A program made the position numbers and the translations under genes. Under the pieces are notes generated by a model. The model had not been told where the DNA came from, made no database searches, and saw nothing but the letters and a program-made list of their open reading frames with translations. A DNA stretch of 64,000 nt, from the NCBI RefSeq assembly GCF_021390495.1, contig NZ_JAJEJP010000001.1, positions 1-64,000 on the forward strand. Reading direction: 5' to 3'. The stretch comes from Paraburkholderia sp. ZP32-5. Lineage in GTDB: Bacteria; Pseudomonadota; Gammaproteobacteria; Burkholderiales; Burkholderiaceae. Below, piece after piece: positions 31,453 through 40,871 of the stretch; within the stretch, counting starts at the first letter, position 1; each line of letters begins with the position of its first letter.

Positions 31453-32494
31453 ATCCAGGCCTCGTGCGGAATTGGTGCTGTATGCGACCGAGGATGGGGC
31501 GGCTCAGTTTTTCCTTCGAGCCGAGGATGGCAGCGTCTGGCTGAGTCAGGCGGAACTGGCCGAACTGTTCCAGACTTCTGTCGCGAACATCAATATTCAC
31601 ATCAAGAACGTGCTCGATGAGCAGGAGTTGACCGAAAATCGAACTATTAAAAATGACTTAATAGTTCAAACGGAGGGCTCCCGGCAGGTGCGTCGAACGG
31701 TCAAGCTCTATAACCTCGACATGATCCTGGCCATCGGCTTCCGGGTAAAGTCGCCGCGCGGCACGCAGTTCCGCCAGTGGGCAACAGCCAATCTGAAAGA
31801 GTACCTGGTCAAGGGCTTCGTCATGGATGACGAGCGCCTCAAGAACGGCGACCGCTGGGACTACTTTGACGAGCTGCTGCAACGTATCCGCGACATACGC
31901 TCGTCCGAAAAGCGTTTCTACCAAAAGGTGCGCGACCTGCTGGCCCTTTCGGTGGACTATGCCGACGATGCGCACGCCACCGGCCTCTTTTTCGCCGAAG
32001 TTCAGAACAAGATGTTCTTCGCCGTGACAGGAGAGACAGCAGCCGAACTGATCGTTCGGCGCGCCGATCCCACCCAACCCAACATGGCACTCACCTCATG
32101 GAAAGGCGGGCGCGTGCGCAAAGGTGACGTGACGGTGGCCAAGAACTACCTCAATGCTGAAGAGCTGGATCATCTCAACCGCATCGTCAGCATGTTTCTC
32201 GACTTTGCCGAACTGCGGGCGATGCAACGTAAGGACCTCCGCATGGCCGACTGGCGGGTCTATGTGGACAGCTTCATGACCTTCAATGAACAGGCCGTGC
32301 TGCAAGGGCCCGGTCGCATGAGCCATCAAGCCATGACTACCATCGCGCATGAGCGTTATGAGACCTTTGATGCGGCACGGCGCAAGGATGAAGCGCTTGA
32401 GGCGGATCGCGCGGAGATGCGCGAACTGGAGCAGGTGGAGAAGCAAATCAGTAGCCGGCGCAAAAGCGGCAAAGGCGGAAAGGACCATGCCTAA
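31445..32494 (+). CDS. RhuM-family protein
   Basis: 349-residue member of the RhuM family, first named from Salmonella pathogenicity island 3 and often found inside hsd operons. The N-terminus has a phage-antirepressor-like helix segment (VWLSQAELAELFQTSVANIN) and a central conserved part (KSPRGTQFRQWATANLKEYL). The C-terminus is Lys/Arg-rich and ends in a low-complexity tail. Biochemical function unknown. It appears intact although the hsd genes beside it are not. Confidence 0.8.
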   Translation: MSESRPRAELVLYATEDGAAQFFLRAEDGSVWLSQAELAELFQTSVANINIHIKNVLDEQELTENRTIKNDLIVQTEGSRQVRRTVKLYNLDMILAIGFRVKSPRGTQFRQWATANLKEYLVKGFVMDDERLKNGDRWDYFDELLQRIRDIRSSEKRFYQKVRDLLALSVDYADDAHATGLFFAEVQNKMFFAVTGETAAELIVRRADPTQPNMALTSWKGGRVRKGDVTVAKNYLNAEELDHLNRIVSMFLDFAELRAMQRKDLRMADWRVYVDSFMTFNEQAVLQGPGRMSHQAMTTIAHERYETFDAARRKDEALEADRAEMRELEQVEKQISSRRKSGKGGKDHA

Positions 32495-32910
32495 GGGTTG
32501 GAGGCGCTTGCGTCCTGGCGTCATGACCGAAGCGTCGTTAATTCTCCGTCTGTTTGTCGAGCTACAACTTTAAGGACCCTGAAGCCAGAGCTTCGCGAAC
32601 TCCGATAACTAGCAAAACGGCCGCACTCGCGGCCGTTTCCACATCCGCGCGCCCCGCATCACATTCCGTCATACCTCTGCCGTTTTCTGCATTCGTCAGG
32701 CCGGCCTTCGCGTCCGCTAAAGCCGTGACCGGACCGGCTGCGCCCGCCGCCAGGTGGCTTCGAGCAAGCCATGACGAAAACGCATGACACGCATGACAAA
32801 GATTCGTTTGTAGCGGTTCTTCGGCTGATGCTTAATCACCAGACTGGAAGGACCCGCCCGCAGCCGCCGTTCGCGCGGCCGTTGCCGGCTGAAGAAACGG
32901 AGAAAGTCTT
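32495..32910. other. Intergenic region before methionine aminotransferase
   Basis: No supported gene. A strong hairpin at 32615-32638 likely ends transcription from the left. The ribosome site for the next gene (GGAGAAAG) is at about 32,899. Confidence 0.4.
32615..32638. terminator. Hairpin terminator, probably bidirectional
   Basis: The 7-bp GC stem CGGCCGC / GCGGCCG with loop ACTC is flanked by AAAA on the left and TTT on the right. Confidence 0.7.
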
Positions 32911-34065
32911 ATGCAGAGCGCCATGCAAGCCCGCTCGAAACTGCCGGACGTCGGCACCACCATTTTTACCGTGATCGGCCAACTGGCCGCGCAATACGAT
33001 GCACTAAACCTGTCGCAAGGCGCGCCGAATTTTGCGCCGGACCCGAAGCTCGTCGACGGCGTCACGCGGGCGATGCGCGCCGGCCACAATCAGTACGCGC
33101 CGATGGCCGGCATCGCCCCGCTGCGCGACGCGCTCGCGGAGAAGGTCGAAACGCTGTACGGCACGCGCTACGACCCGGCCAGCGAAGTGACCGTGATGGG
33201 CAGCGCGAGCGAAGGGCTCTATTCGACGATCAGCGCGCTCGTGCATCCCGGTGACGAAGTGATTTACTTCGAGCCGTCGTTCGATAGCTACGGTCCGATC
33301 GTGCGCTTGCAGGGCGCGACGCCGGTCGCGATCAAGCTGTCGCTCGCCGACTTCCGCGTGAACTGGGACGAAGTGGCCGCCGCGATCACGCCGAAGACGC
33401 GGATGATCATCATCAACACGCCGCACAACCCGACCGCGACGATTTTCAGCGACGCCGATATCGAGCGGCTGAAAGCGTTGACGCGCAACACCGATATCGT
33501 GATTCTGGCCGACGAGGTCTACGAGCACGTGGTGTTCGACGGCGAGAAGCATCAGAGCATGGCGTGCCATGCGGAGCTGGCTGAGCGCAGCGTGATCGTG
33601 TCGTCGTTCGGCAAGTCGTATCACGTGACCGGCTGGCGTGTCGGCTACTGCCTCGCGCCCGCCGCGCTGATGGACGAGATCCGCAAGGTCCATCAGTTCA
33701 TGGTGTTTTCCGCCGATACGCCGATGCAGTACGCGTTCGCCGAAGCACTCGCGAATCGCGAAAGCTATCTCGGCCTCTCGGGCTTCTATCAACAGAAACG
33801 CGATCTGCTCGCGCATGCGCTGCGCGAATCGCGCTTCGAGCTGTTGCCGAGCGAAGGCAGCTTCTTCATGCTTGCGCGCTTCCGCGGTTTCTCCGCTGAA
33901 AGCGACAGCGATTTCGTGCTCCGCCTGATTCGCGATGCACGCGTCGCGACGATTCCGCTGTCGGCGTTCTATACAGACGGCACGGATTCCGGGCTGATCC
34001 GCCTGTGCTTTTCGAAGGACGACGCGACGCTGCTCGAAGGCGCGCGGCGTTTGTGCGAGATCTGA
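32911..34065 (+). CDS. PLP-dependent aminotransferase, methionine aminotransferase-like
   Basis: 384-residue class I/II aminotransferase related to YbdL-type methionine/kynurenine aminotransferases, transferring amino groups to 2-oxo acids. The Schiff-base lysine is in SSFGKSYHVTGWRVGY; the NTPHNPT and LADEVYEHVVFDG segments bind cofactor. The C-terminal Arg in SGLIRLCFSKDD would bind the substrate carboxylate. Likely role: methionine salvage, or 2-oxoacid transamination. Confidence 0.85.
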   Translation: MQSAMQARSKLPDVGTTIFTVIGQLAAQYDALNLSQGAPNFAPDPKLVDGVTRAMRAGHNQYAPMAGIAPLRDALAEKVETLYGTRYDPASEVTVMGSASEGLYSTISALVHPGDEVIYFEPSFDSYGPIVRLQGATPVAIKLSLADFRVNWDEVAAAITPKTRMIIINTPHNPTATIFSDADIERLKALTRNTDIVILADEVYEHVVFDGEKHQSMACHAELAERSVIVSSFGKSYHVTGWRVGYCLAPAALMDEIRKVHQFMVFSADTPMQYAFAEALANRESYLGLSGFYQQKRDLLAHALRESRFELLPSEGSFFMLARFRGFSAESDSDFVLRLIRDARVATIPLSAFYTDGTDSGLIRLCFSKDDATLLEGARRLCEI

Positions 34066-34258
34066 GCGTGCATCCGTGTAAGCCCTGTTAAAGCTTCACG
34101 GTTGGACGCAGTATGATCGTCGCGTCGTTATGCGTGACGGATCGTCGCGCGTGACAGGGCATTCGACGTCATCGAAACAAACTGAAGCCGACTGAGGCCC
34201 ACTGAGGCCAACCGAAGCGAAGTCACCAAAGCATTCGAACCGAGAGAAGGGATCTGTT

Positions 34259-35053
34259 ATGAAGCTGCTCAAGTCTCTGCTGGCGCTCGCCTGCGCATGC
34301 ACGTCGCTCGCGGCATCGTTTTCCGCCAGCGCCGCCGAGCCCGCGACGCTGCGTTTCGGACTCGAAGCGCAGTATCCGCCGTTCGAATCGAAAGGCCCGG
34401 GCGGCCAGCTACAAGGGCTCGATATCGACGTCGGCAACGCGGTCTGCGCGGCCGCGCACATGCAGTGCAAGTGGGTCGAAACGTCGTTCGACGGCCTGAT
34501 TCCCGCATTGCAAGGTCGCAAGTTCGACGCGATCAATTCGGCGATGAACGCGACCGAGCAGCGCCGCCAGGCGATCGATTTCACGACGGTCGTCTATCGT
34601 GTGCCGACGCAACTGATCGCGCGGCGCGACAGCGGTCTGCTGCCGACACCGGAGTCGCTGAAGGGCAAACACGTCGGCGTGTTGCAGGGCTCGATTCAGG
34701 AGACCTTCGCGAAGGTGCATTGGGAGCCGGCCGGCGTCAGCGTGATGCCGTATCAGGACCAGAATCAGGTGTATGCGGATCTGACGGCGGGGCGTCTCGA
34801 TGGCACGCTGGTGCTCGCGCCTGCGGGGCAGACCGGTTTTCTATCGAAGCCTGAAGGCAAGGACTATGCATTCGTCGGCCAGCCGGTGCGTGACGACAAG
34901 ATTCTCGGCAGCGGCATCGCGTACGGCATCCGCAAGGGCGATACCGCGCTGCGCGATCAGTTGAATGCCGCGATCGCGAAAGTGCAGGCCGATGGCACCG
35001 TGAAGGCGCTGGCCGCAAAGTATCTCGGCAATATCGACGTCAGCGCGAAGTAA
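34259..35053 (+). CDS. Amino-acid ABC transporter periplasmic binding protein
   Basis: 264 residues with a signal peptide (cleavage near ASFSASAA-EP) and the SBP_bac_3 fold (LRFGLEAQYPPFESKG; LQGLDIDVGNAV). It resembles lysine/arginine/ornithine-binding proteins. No permease or ATPase genes are next to it, so it either works with a transporter encoded elsewhere or serves as a sensor ligand carrier. An AraC regulator and a LysE exporter follow, suggesting basic amino acids as ligand. Confidence 0.85.
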   Translation: MKLLKSLLALACACTSLAASFSASAAEPATLRFGLEAQYPPFESKGPGGQLQGLDIDVGNAVCAAAHMQCKWVETSFDGLIPALQGRKFDAINSAMNATEQRRQAIDFTTVVYRVPTQLIARRDSGLLPTPESLKGKHVGVLQGSIQETFAKVHWEPAGVSVMPYQDQNQVYADLTAGRLDGTLVLAPAGQTGFLSKPEGKDYAFVGQPVRDDKILGSGIAYGIRKGDTALRDQLNAAIAKVQADGTVKALAAKYLGNIDVSAK

Positions 35054-35163
35054 CCGGACCGCACCGCTCGTTCGCTTGTTGCGCATCCGGCTGACGGCTA
35101 CGATACAGAAGCTTCGCGAGCGAGGCACGACGTCGAAGCCGGCGGATCCACCGGAGAGGGCGC

Positions 35164-36033
35164 ATGAGCAGGAGCACCGAGGCGGCAAGCGAAACGAAAA
35201 GCGAAGCAAAAAACGCAGCCGCGCCGCGCTTCTGGCGTAGCGACGCACTGCCGTTCATCGAAGCGCGTTCCATCGACGATGGCCGCAACGTCTGCTACGC
35301 CAAACACTCGCACGAAACCTTTTCGATCGGCGCTGTCACCGGCGGCCGCAGCGTCTATCTGAATCGCCACGCGAAGGAATGGATCGGCGCCGGCGTGGTT
35401 GTGCTGATGAACCCCGATGACGTCCACGCGTGCAATCCAGTGGCCGGCGAGCGCTGGTCGTATCGGATGCTGCATGTTGACGTCGCGTGGTTGACGAAGC
35501 TGCAGCACGAACTTGGCTTCAGCGAGAATCACGCGTTTCGCGCGTTCTCGCAGATCATGACGCTCGATGCGGCATTGTTCGACGGCGTGAACCGGCTGTG
35601 CGCAATCCTTGCCGACGAAAATGCAGACGCTCAAACCGGCACATTGCGCCGGGAAAGCGCGGTGATCACGTTCTTCTCCGACTTGCAGCAAAAGCTCAAT
35701 CCAGCGCGCGTGCCCGAGCGCGATGCGAGTACCCAGCTTGCGCGCGCCGCTGAATTCATCGCTGAAAATTGCACGCGCGCGTTGAAACTCGACGACGTAT
35801 GCGAGGCGGCCGGCTTGTCCGCGTCGCATCTGATTCGCGCGTTCAAGCAACGCTACGGGATGACGCCGCACGCGTATCTGATCAATCGACGCATCCAGTA
35901 CAGTCGCGCGCAGTTGCGGCGCGGCCGGCTGATTGCCGATGTCGCGCTCGACGCCGGTTTCGCCGATCAGGCGCATCTGCAGCGGACCTTCAAGCGGCTC
36001 GTCGCGGCGACGCCGGGGCAGTATCGCAACTGA
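35164..36033 (+). CDS. AraC-family transcriptional regulator
   Basis: 289 residues: an N-terminal cupin-like AraC ligand domain (HSHETFSIGAVTGGRSVYLN; VLMNPDDVHACNP) and a C-terminal double HTH (LDDVCEAAGLSASHLIRAFK; DVALDAGFADQAHLQRTFKR). Convergent with a LysE-family exporter; this AraC-LysE pairing is common in Burkholderiaceae, so the exporter is the probable target. Confidence 0.85.
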   Translation: MSRSTEAASETKSEAKNAAAPRFWRSDALPFIEARSIDDGRNVCYAKHSHETFSIGAVTGGRSVYLNRHAKEWIGAGVVVLMNPDDVHACNPVAGERWSYRMLHVDVAWLTKLQHELGFSENHAFRAFSQIMTLDAALFDGVNRLCAILADENADAQTGTLRRESAVITFFSDLQQKLNPARVPERDASTQLARAAEFIAENCTRALKLDDVCEAAGLSASHLIRAFKQRYGMTPHAYLINRRIQYSRAQLRRGRLIADVALDAGFADQAHLQRTFKRLVAATPGQYRN

Positions 36034-36138
36034 GCACGCGGCGCTTGCCGCGGCGCATAGCCGCCGCGCGGGAATCAGTCCGTTGAAGGTTCGCGCGACG
36101 GACGCCTGGCAACACCCCAGTGCATTCTTCCTCCCGCC

Positions 36139-36726
36139 TCACTCCACCAGCAGATACAGCGCGCTCGCCGCGAGCAGCGCCGCCATCACGCGATTGAACA
36201 GCCTGACCCGCTTCGCGTCGCGCAAATACTTGCGCAGAAAGGTGCCGGCATACGCCCAACTCGCGATCGATAGATAGCAGATCACGAAGTAGAGCGCCGC
36301 GAATTGCCAGACGAGCTTGCCGTCGCCATTGGCCGCATACGCGCCCATGCCCGCCAGCGACGCGAGCCATGCTTTCGGATTGAGCCATTGCATCGCCGCG
36401 CCATGCGCGAACGACGGTCCGCGAGCCGGCTTGTCCGCACCGAGCTGGCCGTTATCGACCGCGAGTTTGCAGGCCATATAAAGCAGAAAGCCGACGCCCG
36501 CCCATTTGACGATATCGATCAGATTCGGAAAACGCGTGAGCAATGCATGCAAACCCAGACCAATCAGCAAAAGCAGCACGGTGAAGCCGACGGTCGCGCC
36601 GGTCACATGCCGCAGGCTCGCGGCGAGCCCGTGCTGCGCGCCGGCGCTGAGCGCGACGACGTTCACCGGTCCAGGGGAAATCGAACAGGCAAGCGCGAAG
36701 GCTGCCATCGAAAGTAATGCGGTCAT
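36139..36726 (-). CDS. LysE-family amino-acid exporter
   Basis: 195-residue inner-membrane protein with about six hydrophobic helices. The start ATG 36726 begins the family N-terminus MTALLSMAAFALACSISPGP, whose SPGP motif is typical of LysE/RhtB exporters; the longer frame from 36861 is hydrophilic and not family-like. It likely exports a basic or neutral amino acid under control of the neighbouring AraC regulator. Confidence 0.88.
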   Translation of the reverse strand: MTALLSMAAFALACSISPGPVNVVALSAGAQHGLAASLRHVTGATVGFTVLLLLIGLGLHALLTRFPNLIDIVKWAGVGFLLYMACKLAVDNGQLGADKPARGPSFAHGAAMQWLNPKAWLASLAGMGAYAANGDGKLVWQFAALYFVICYLSIASWAYAGTFLRKYLRDAKRVRLFNRVMAALLAASALYLLVE

Positions 36727-37198
36727 CGGGTGCCTCGGTACGTGTGAGCGCAACAGGATTGCGAGACTCAACGGTAGCGAGACCGACGGACGATGTATTG
36801 AAGGAAATTGCTCAGCGAAGCACGCATGCGGCAAACCGAAAAATCCGCGCGTGTTATTCACAAAAAATTAACTGAATAAGCCCTTGACCATTAACGCAAT
36901 CTGGACGTGGTATTCGCGCAAACGTTATCGGTTCAAGCTCCTTTAGATTATCTATTAAATGCGCGCAGAAGAAACCTATGAAATGCCCCTATAAAGGTGA
37001 TAATTAATTTGACCGTTAAACAGATCGGGGGAGCTTTCTGTTAGTGTATCTCCCCGGATGATGACCGCGGCGGGCGCTCAGACGCGGGTGAGCGCACAGT
37101 GGCGTCGAATCTGCATCGAATGGTTCTGCATCAGCGTAAATTTGCCGGCGCGATTTTTTTAGAAAAACGACCGGTTGAATGGATGAACGGGAGCACAT
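36727..37198. other. AT-rich intergenic region
   Basis: Between the divergent LysE gene and the next plus-strand gene. Around 36,860-37,020 the DNA is AT-rich and suits promoters on both strands. A hairpin GGGGGAG...CTCCCC (37027-37055) with a 16-nt loop precedes the next gene and may act in the leader RNA; it matches no riboswitch I know. Confidence 0.4.
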
Positions 37199-37489
37199 GT
37201 GGTTGCCGATCCAAGCAGGCAGAAGGTCGCGGACGAATTGAACGAGCTGTGTCTCGAGTTATTCGACGGTTGGTGCGAGCGTAGATGCGTGATTCCGCTC
37301 GCCTATTTGATGCACGGCTGGCCGCTTATCGACGCGACGCCGTCGGCATTCAATCGTCTGCACGACAATCTGCTCGATCTCGAATGCTGGCATCTCGAAG
37401 ACCTGTCCGACGAAGATAGCAATACGATCCGCTATTTGCTGAGTCTTCTGTCCCAACAGGCGGCAATAGTGCGCACTTCGACAAACTGA
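37199..37489 (+). CDS. Hypothetical protein, 96 aa
   Basis: Starts at GTG with GGGAG 6-10 bases upstream and ends eight bases before the diguanylate cyclase frame begins. The composition is protein-like and Leu/Asp-rich (LNELCLELFDGWCERRCVIP; LLDLECWHLEDLSDED). No signal peptide or membrane helix. Family not recognised. Its spacing suggests co-transcription with the cyclase. Confidence 0.55.
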   Translation: MVADPSRQKVADELNELCLELFDGWCERRCVIPLAYLMHGWPLIDATPSAFNRLHDNLLDLECWHLEDLSDEDSNTIRYLLSLLSQQAAIVRTSTN

Positions 37490-37514
37490 GTCCGGCGTGG
37501 GATACGCACAGCAC

Positions 37515-39032
37515 ATGAGCGCGAAGACAACGGGCATCCGCCGTGTGCTAATGGCACGGGCGCGCAGGCTGCGGATGCCGCGCCACGGCATCGTCTACGC
37601 GGGATGCTGCGTGGTGCTGGCGATGCTCGGCTTATGCGGCTATTCGCTGTACCAGAGCCGCAACGATGCGATGTCGCGCGCGCTCGATTCGTCGCGCGAT
37701 GTCGCGACGATCACCGAACGCGACATCGCGCGCAATTTCGAGTTGTACGCGCTGTCGCTGCAGGCCGTCGCCGACGGACTCGCGCGGCCGGGCGTGCTCG
37801 ATTCGCCGCGGCTGCGGCGCGAAATCCTGTTCGATCGCGCGGCGACCGGACAGTACGTGGGCGCGATGGTCGTGATCGACGCGGGCGGCAACGTCGTGAT
37901 GGATTCGGAAAACGACGCCGGGCTTGGCGGCAATCTGTCGGATCGCCCGTACTTCAGGATTCATCGCGACGATCCTGACTTCGGGCTCGATGTGAGCGCG
38001 CCCTACACTTCGCGGCTCAGACCGGGTTCGCGCAGCATCGCGTTGAGCCGGCGATTGTCGCGCGCCGACGGTTCGTTCGCGGGCATCGTCGCGCTGGGCA
38101 TCGACGAAGGCTATTTCACGAGCCTGTTCGCCGATCTGAGGCTCGGGCAGCATGGCTCGGTATCGGTCATCAGAACGGATGGCACGATCATCGTGCGCCG
38201 GCCGGACGGTCAGAATCTGAGCGGGCGCAACATCAACAACACGCAGTTTTTCCACAAACTGCTCGCGCAGGACGAGGGTAGTTTTGTCGCGGACTCGCCG
38301 CTCGATGGCACCGAGCGGCTTTACTCGTTCAGACGGATTCAGGGATTGCCGCTGATCGTGTTGATCGCCGAGTCCACCGCGGATATCTACGCGAGCTGGT
38401 GGGAACGCGCGGTCGTGATCGGTTCGCTGACGTTCATTTTCGGCATCGGCGTCGTGGTGCTGTCGGCGTGGCTGGCCGCCGAGCTGCGGCGCCGGCAGCG
38501 AGTGGAGCTGGAACTGGAACGGCTCGCCGGCACCGACGGACTCACCAATCTGCCCAATCGTCGCGCGTTGTGCGAAACGCTCGACCGCGAATGGTTGCGC
38601 GCGCGACGCACGGGCAGCGTGCTGTCGCTGCTGTTCGTCGATATCGATCACTTCAAGGCATACAACGATACCTATGGCCATCAGGCCGGCGACGTCGCGC
38701 TAATCGAGGTCGCGTGCTGCATCAGGAAAGTGATCCTGCGACCGGCCGATTGCGTCGGCCGCTACGGTGGCGAGGAATTCATCGTCGTGCTGCCGGACAC
38801 CGATACGGCGGGGGCTGCGGTGGTCGCCGAGAACATCCGGGTCGCGATTGGCGGGTTGGGTATCACGCACGTGGGCTGCGAGTTCGGTCGCGTGACGGTC
38901 AGCATCGGCGCGACGACCTGGTGGCCGGATATGGAGACGGACGTCAGCGTGGTGATTCGGGCCGCGGATGAGGCGTTGTATTCGGCGAAGGCGCGGGGGA
39001 GGAATGTGGTTGCGCAGATGGGGGTGGGGTGA
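37515..39032 (+). CDS. Diguanylate cyclase with periplasmic CACHE-type sensor
   Basis: Makes the second messenger c-di-GMP from two GTP. The start ATG 37515 is taken; GTG 37497 is in frame and possible. A first membrane helix is at about 19-35, a periplasmic double-CACHE sensor follows to about 285, a second helix at about 297-320, then the GGDEF domain. The active-site loop is RYGGEEF near residue 417, a functional variant. The inhibitory RxxD site is not evident in the five residues before GGEEF. Confidence 0.92.
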   Translation: MSAKTTGIRRVLMARARRLRMPRHGIVYAGCCVVLAMLGLCGYSLYQSRNDAMSRALDSSRDVATITERDIARNFELYALSLQAVADGLARPGVLDSPRLRREILFDRAATGQYVGAMVVIDAGGNVVMDSENDAGLGGNLSDRPYFRIHRDDPDFGLDVSAPYTSRLRPGSRSIALSRRLSRADGSFAGIVALGIDEGYFTSLFADLRLGQHGSVSVIRTDGTIIVRRPDGQNLSGRNINNTQFFHKLLAQDEGSFVADSPLDGTERLYSFRRIQGLPLIVLIAESTADIYASWWERAVVIGSLTFIFGIGVVVLSAWLAAELRRRQRVELELERLAGTDGLTNLPNRRALCETLDREWLRARRTGSVLSLLFVDIDHFKAYNDTYGHQAGDVALIEVACCIRKVILRPADCVGRYGGEEFIVVLPDTDTAGAAVVAENIRVAIGGLGITHVGCEFGRVTVSIGATTWWPDMETDVSVVIRAADEALYSAKARGRNVVAQMGVG

Positions 39033-39083
39033 AGGTGGGTTGCTGGCGGTCTCTTTCTTTTTTGATTTTGTGCGCGGAAGTGA

Positions 39084-39121
39084 AAAAAGGGTTGCGGCGC
39101 TTTCGCGTGCAACCCTTTGAA
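39084..39121. terminator. Terminator between diguanylate cyclase and tRNA-Lys fragment
   Basis: Stem AAAGGGTTGC / GCAACCCTTT around a GC-rich loop, flanked by AAAAAA on the left and a T-run on the right (39122-39127), so it can act in both directions. On the minus strand it lies where a tRNA terminator is expected. Confidence 0.75.
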
Positions 39122-39126
39122 TTTTT

Positions 39127-39172
39127 TGGTGGGGTGTGAGTGACTCGAACACTCGACCTACGGATTAAGAGT
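39127..39172 (-). repeat. tRNA-Lys(CTT) 3' half, attachment-site copy 1
   Basis: On the minus strand it reads from the anticodon loop (CTCTTAA, anticodon CTT) through the variable loop, the T arm with TTCGAGT, and the acceptor to CCACCA. The D arm and 5' acceptor strand are missing: similarity to the other copies ends right after AAGAGT. This is the size and position of an integrase crossover site. It marks the left edge of the tandem islands. Confidence 0.8.
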
Positions 39173-39628
39173 TAAACCAAGCGCCCCGTAGGTTACTGGA
39201 GGACATTCCTTGATTTAACAAGGGAAACCGTAACGACGGGCATACGCACTGACGGGCTGAGCCATGCAATTCCATTCCCCGCCGGGCTGCACTGGATGGC
39301 GCGCTCCGCGAGCGGTTTGCTGCCGGATGTACGGGCTTTCCTCCGAGCCGCGGCAGCCAAATGCGTCTGGGTTAACGTCGTCGAGTGTCAGACGTTCGAT
39401 TAGTTGGCGCAGACATTTCCGATGGGTCGACGTGGCCAGAACAGCTCGACACTCATATCGGAACCTATACGGCACCGACCGCGTCGAGGGCCGTGCCGCT
39501 AGCGGGTTTCCCGTACTGCGATGTTCAGCGCTACCCGTCCTGGAAATGCCCACAGTGGCGAGGCGGATCACGCTCGATCGCAGTCTGCCGACGCCGGAGC
39601 CTCGACGTCTAAGACACGATGAACGTCC
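39173..39628. other. Gene-free left end of island A
   Basis: No open frame here has a ribosome site and recognisable family. It lies downstream of the LysR gene. I see no integrase remnant. Confidence 0.4.
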
Positions 39629-40618
39629 TCAGGCACGATGGTGTCGTTCGTGGGCAGATGGGACCGAGTCAGCGTCGGCCTGCTGCTCGCCCTCCTTGCG
39701 AATCCATTCGCGAAATTGCATGACGATAGGGCGACGCGAAACTTCAGGACGGCTCACCACACAATAGGTCCCTGACAACGGTACGCGCACTTTAAAAGGC
39801 TCGACGAGCTGGCCGGACTTGATCGCGCTGGATGCGAGCATCGGCGTGGTCACGACGATTCCGCGACCTGCGACGGCCGCTTCGATCGCGAGCGCCGCGT
39901 GAGTGAAGTGGGGGCCGTCCCCGTCGTTGATGCCGTCCACCTTTGCTTGACGTAGCCACATGCGCCAGAACGATTCATTTTCGTAGAGCAGACCGCGTTC
40001 ATCGTGCAGCAGCGTGTGATTTGCAACATCTTCCACCTTCTGCAGCGTGTCACAAAGCTGCGGCGTGCACAGAGGTGTCACATACAGCGGCATCAATTTC
40101 GTGACATTCATTCCCGGGTAGTTTCCGGTACCGAATGTGATCACGATATCCGATTCGCTCGCCCAATTGAGAACGGTCTGAACGTCGCCGCGATATCCGC
40201 GCGTTAAATTCGTGAATTGCCGCATTCGCGTTGAAACCCGGACATCGATTTCCGGGTGCTCCATGACGAAACTATGGAGTCTCGGCATTAGCCATTGCGA
40301 GGAAAACGACGGCGGTACGTCGACCGATAAAACGCCATGCCCACGGTGGCTGTTGACTATCTCGACCGCTTGAGAAATTTTTTCGAAGCCGTCTCGCAGA
40401 TGCATGAAAAACATCTGCCCTAATTCGGTCATTTCGATCGAGCGATAGCGCCGGTAGAAAAGGGCTGCCCCAAGATTTTCCTCCAACTGCTGAATCTGAT
40501 GGCTGACTGCGGCGGACGTCACGTTCAACTCTGCCGCTGCTTTCTTGATGCTCAGAAGCCGTGCGGCCGACTCGAACGCCTTGAGCGAATTCAGCGAGGG
40601 GTTCGGTATCCGTTGCAT
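39629..40618 (-). CDS. LysR-type regulator (GcvA-like) of the catabolic cluster
   Basis: 329 residues. The start ATG 40618 has AGGAAAA upstream. The N-terminal winged HTH (SLNSLKAFESAARLLSIKKA, then SAAVSHQIQQLEENLG) is followed by a periplasmic-binding-protein-like effector domain. The C-terminal tail after about 310 is polar and variable. Transcribed divergently from the RidA-amidohydrolase-dioxygenase genes, it most likely activates them when a pathway compound binds; a palindrome sits between. Confidence 0.9.
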   Translation of the reverse strand: MQRIPNPSLNSLKAFESAARLLSIKKAAAELNVTSAAVSHQIQQLEENLGAALFYRRYRSIEMTELGQMFFMHLRDGFEKISQAVEIVNSHRGHGVLSVDVPPSFSSQWLMPRLHSFVMEHPEIDVRVSTRMRQFTNLTRGYRGDVQTVLNWASESDIVITFGTGNYPGMNVTKLMPLYVTPLCTPQLCDTLQKVEDVANHTLLHDERGLLYENESFWRMWLRQAKVDGINDGDGPHFTHAALAIEAAVAGRGIVVTTPMLASSAIKSGQLVEPFKVRVPLSGTYCVVSRPEVSRRPIVMQFREWIRKEGEQQADADSVPSAHERHHRA

Positions 40619-40672
40619 GCTTTTCCTGCGCCGCACAAGGTGATCTGAATGTGAGTCACTTTACTTTTTCTC

Positions 40673-40689
40673 AACTTGCATCGCAAGTT
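40673..40689. promoter_or_regulatory. Palindrome in the LysR-RidA intergenic region
   Basis: A perfect 7-bp dyad AACTTGC-ATC-GCAAGTT 55 bases upstream of the LysR start and 183 bases upstream of the RidA-like gene. Position and symmetry fit a LysR recognition site that also autoregulates. Confidence 0.6.
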
Positions 40690-40871
40690 ATATCCGGTGA
40701 CGGTCGAATTCTGTGCCGATAGCATCCTTTCAACCAAATCAGGAACCCTTATTTCGCCAAGGGATTTCCCTGAACTGCCCCGGTATGGTGAAGCCAGCCC
40801 GCGATTGGGGAGGCAAGCCCTGATTTAGGGAATATCCGGATTCGGAAGTTGAAAAGCACGGAGAGGAAGCA

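Noticed and set aside
39127..39172. Working tRNA-Lys gene
   Set aside because: Only the 3' half is present at each of the three sites; no D arm or 5' acceptor strand follows, so none can be a functional tRNA.
39160..39240. Possible integrase remnant at the left edge of island A
   Set aside because: No integrase-like peptide found in any frame between 39173 and 39628.
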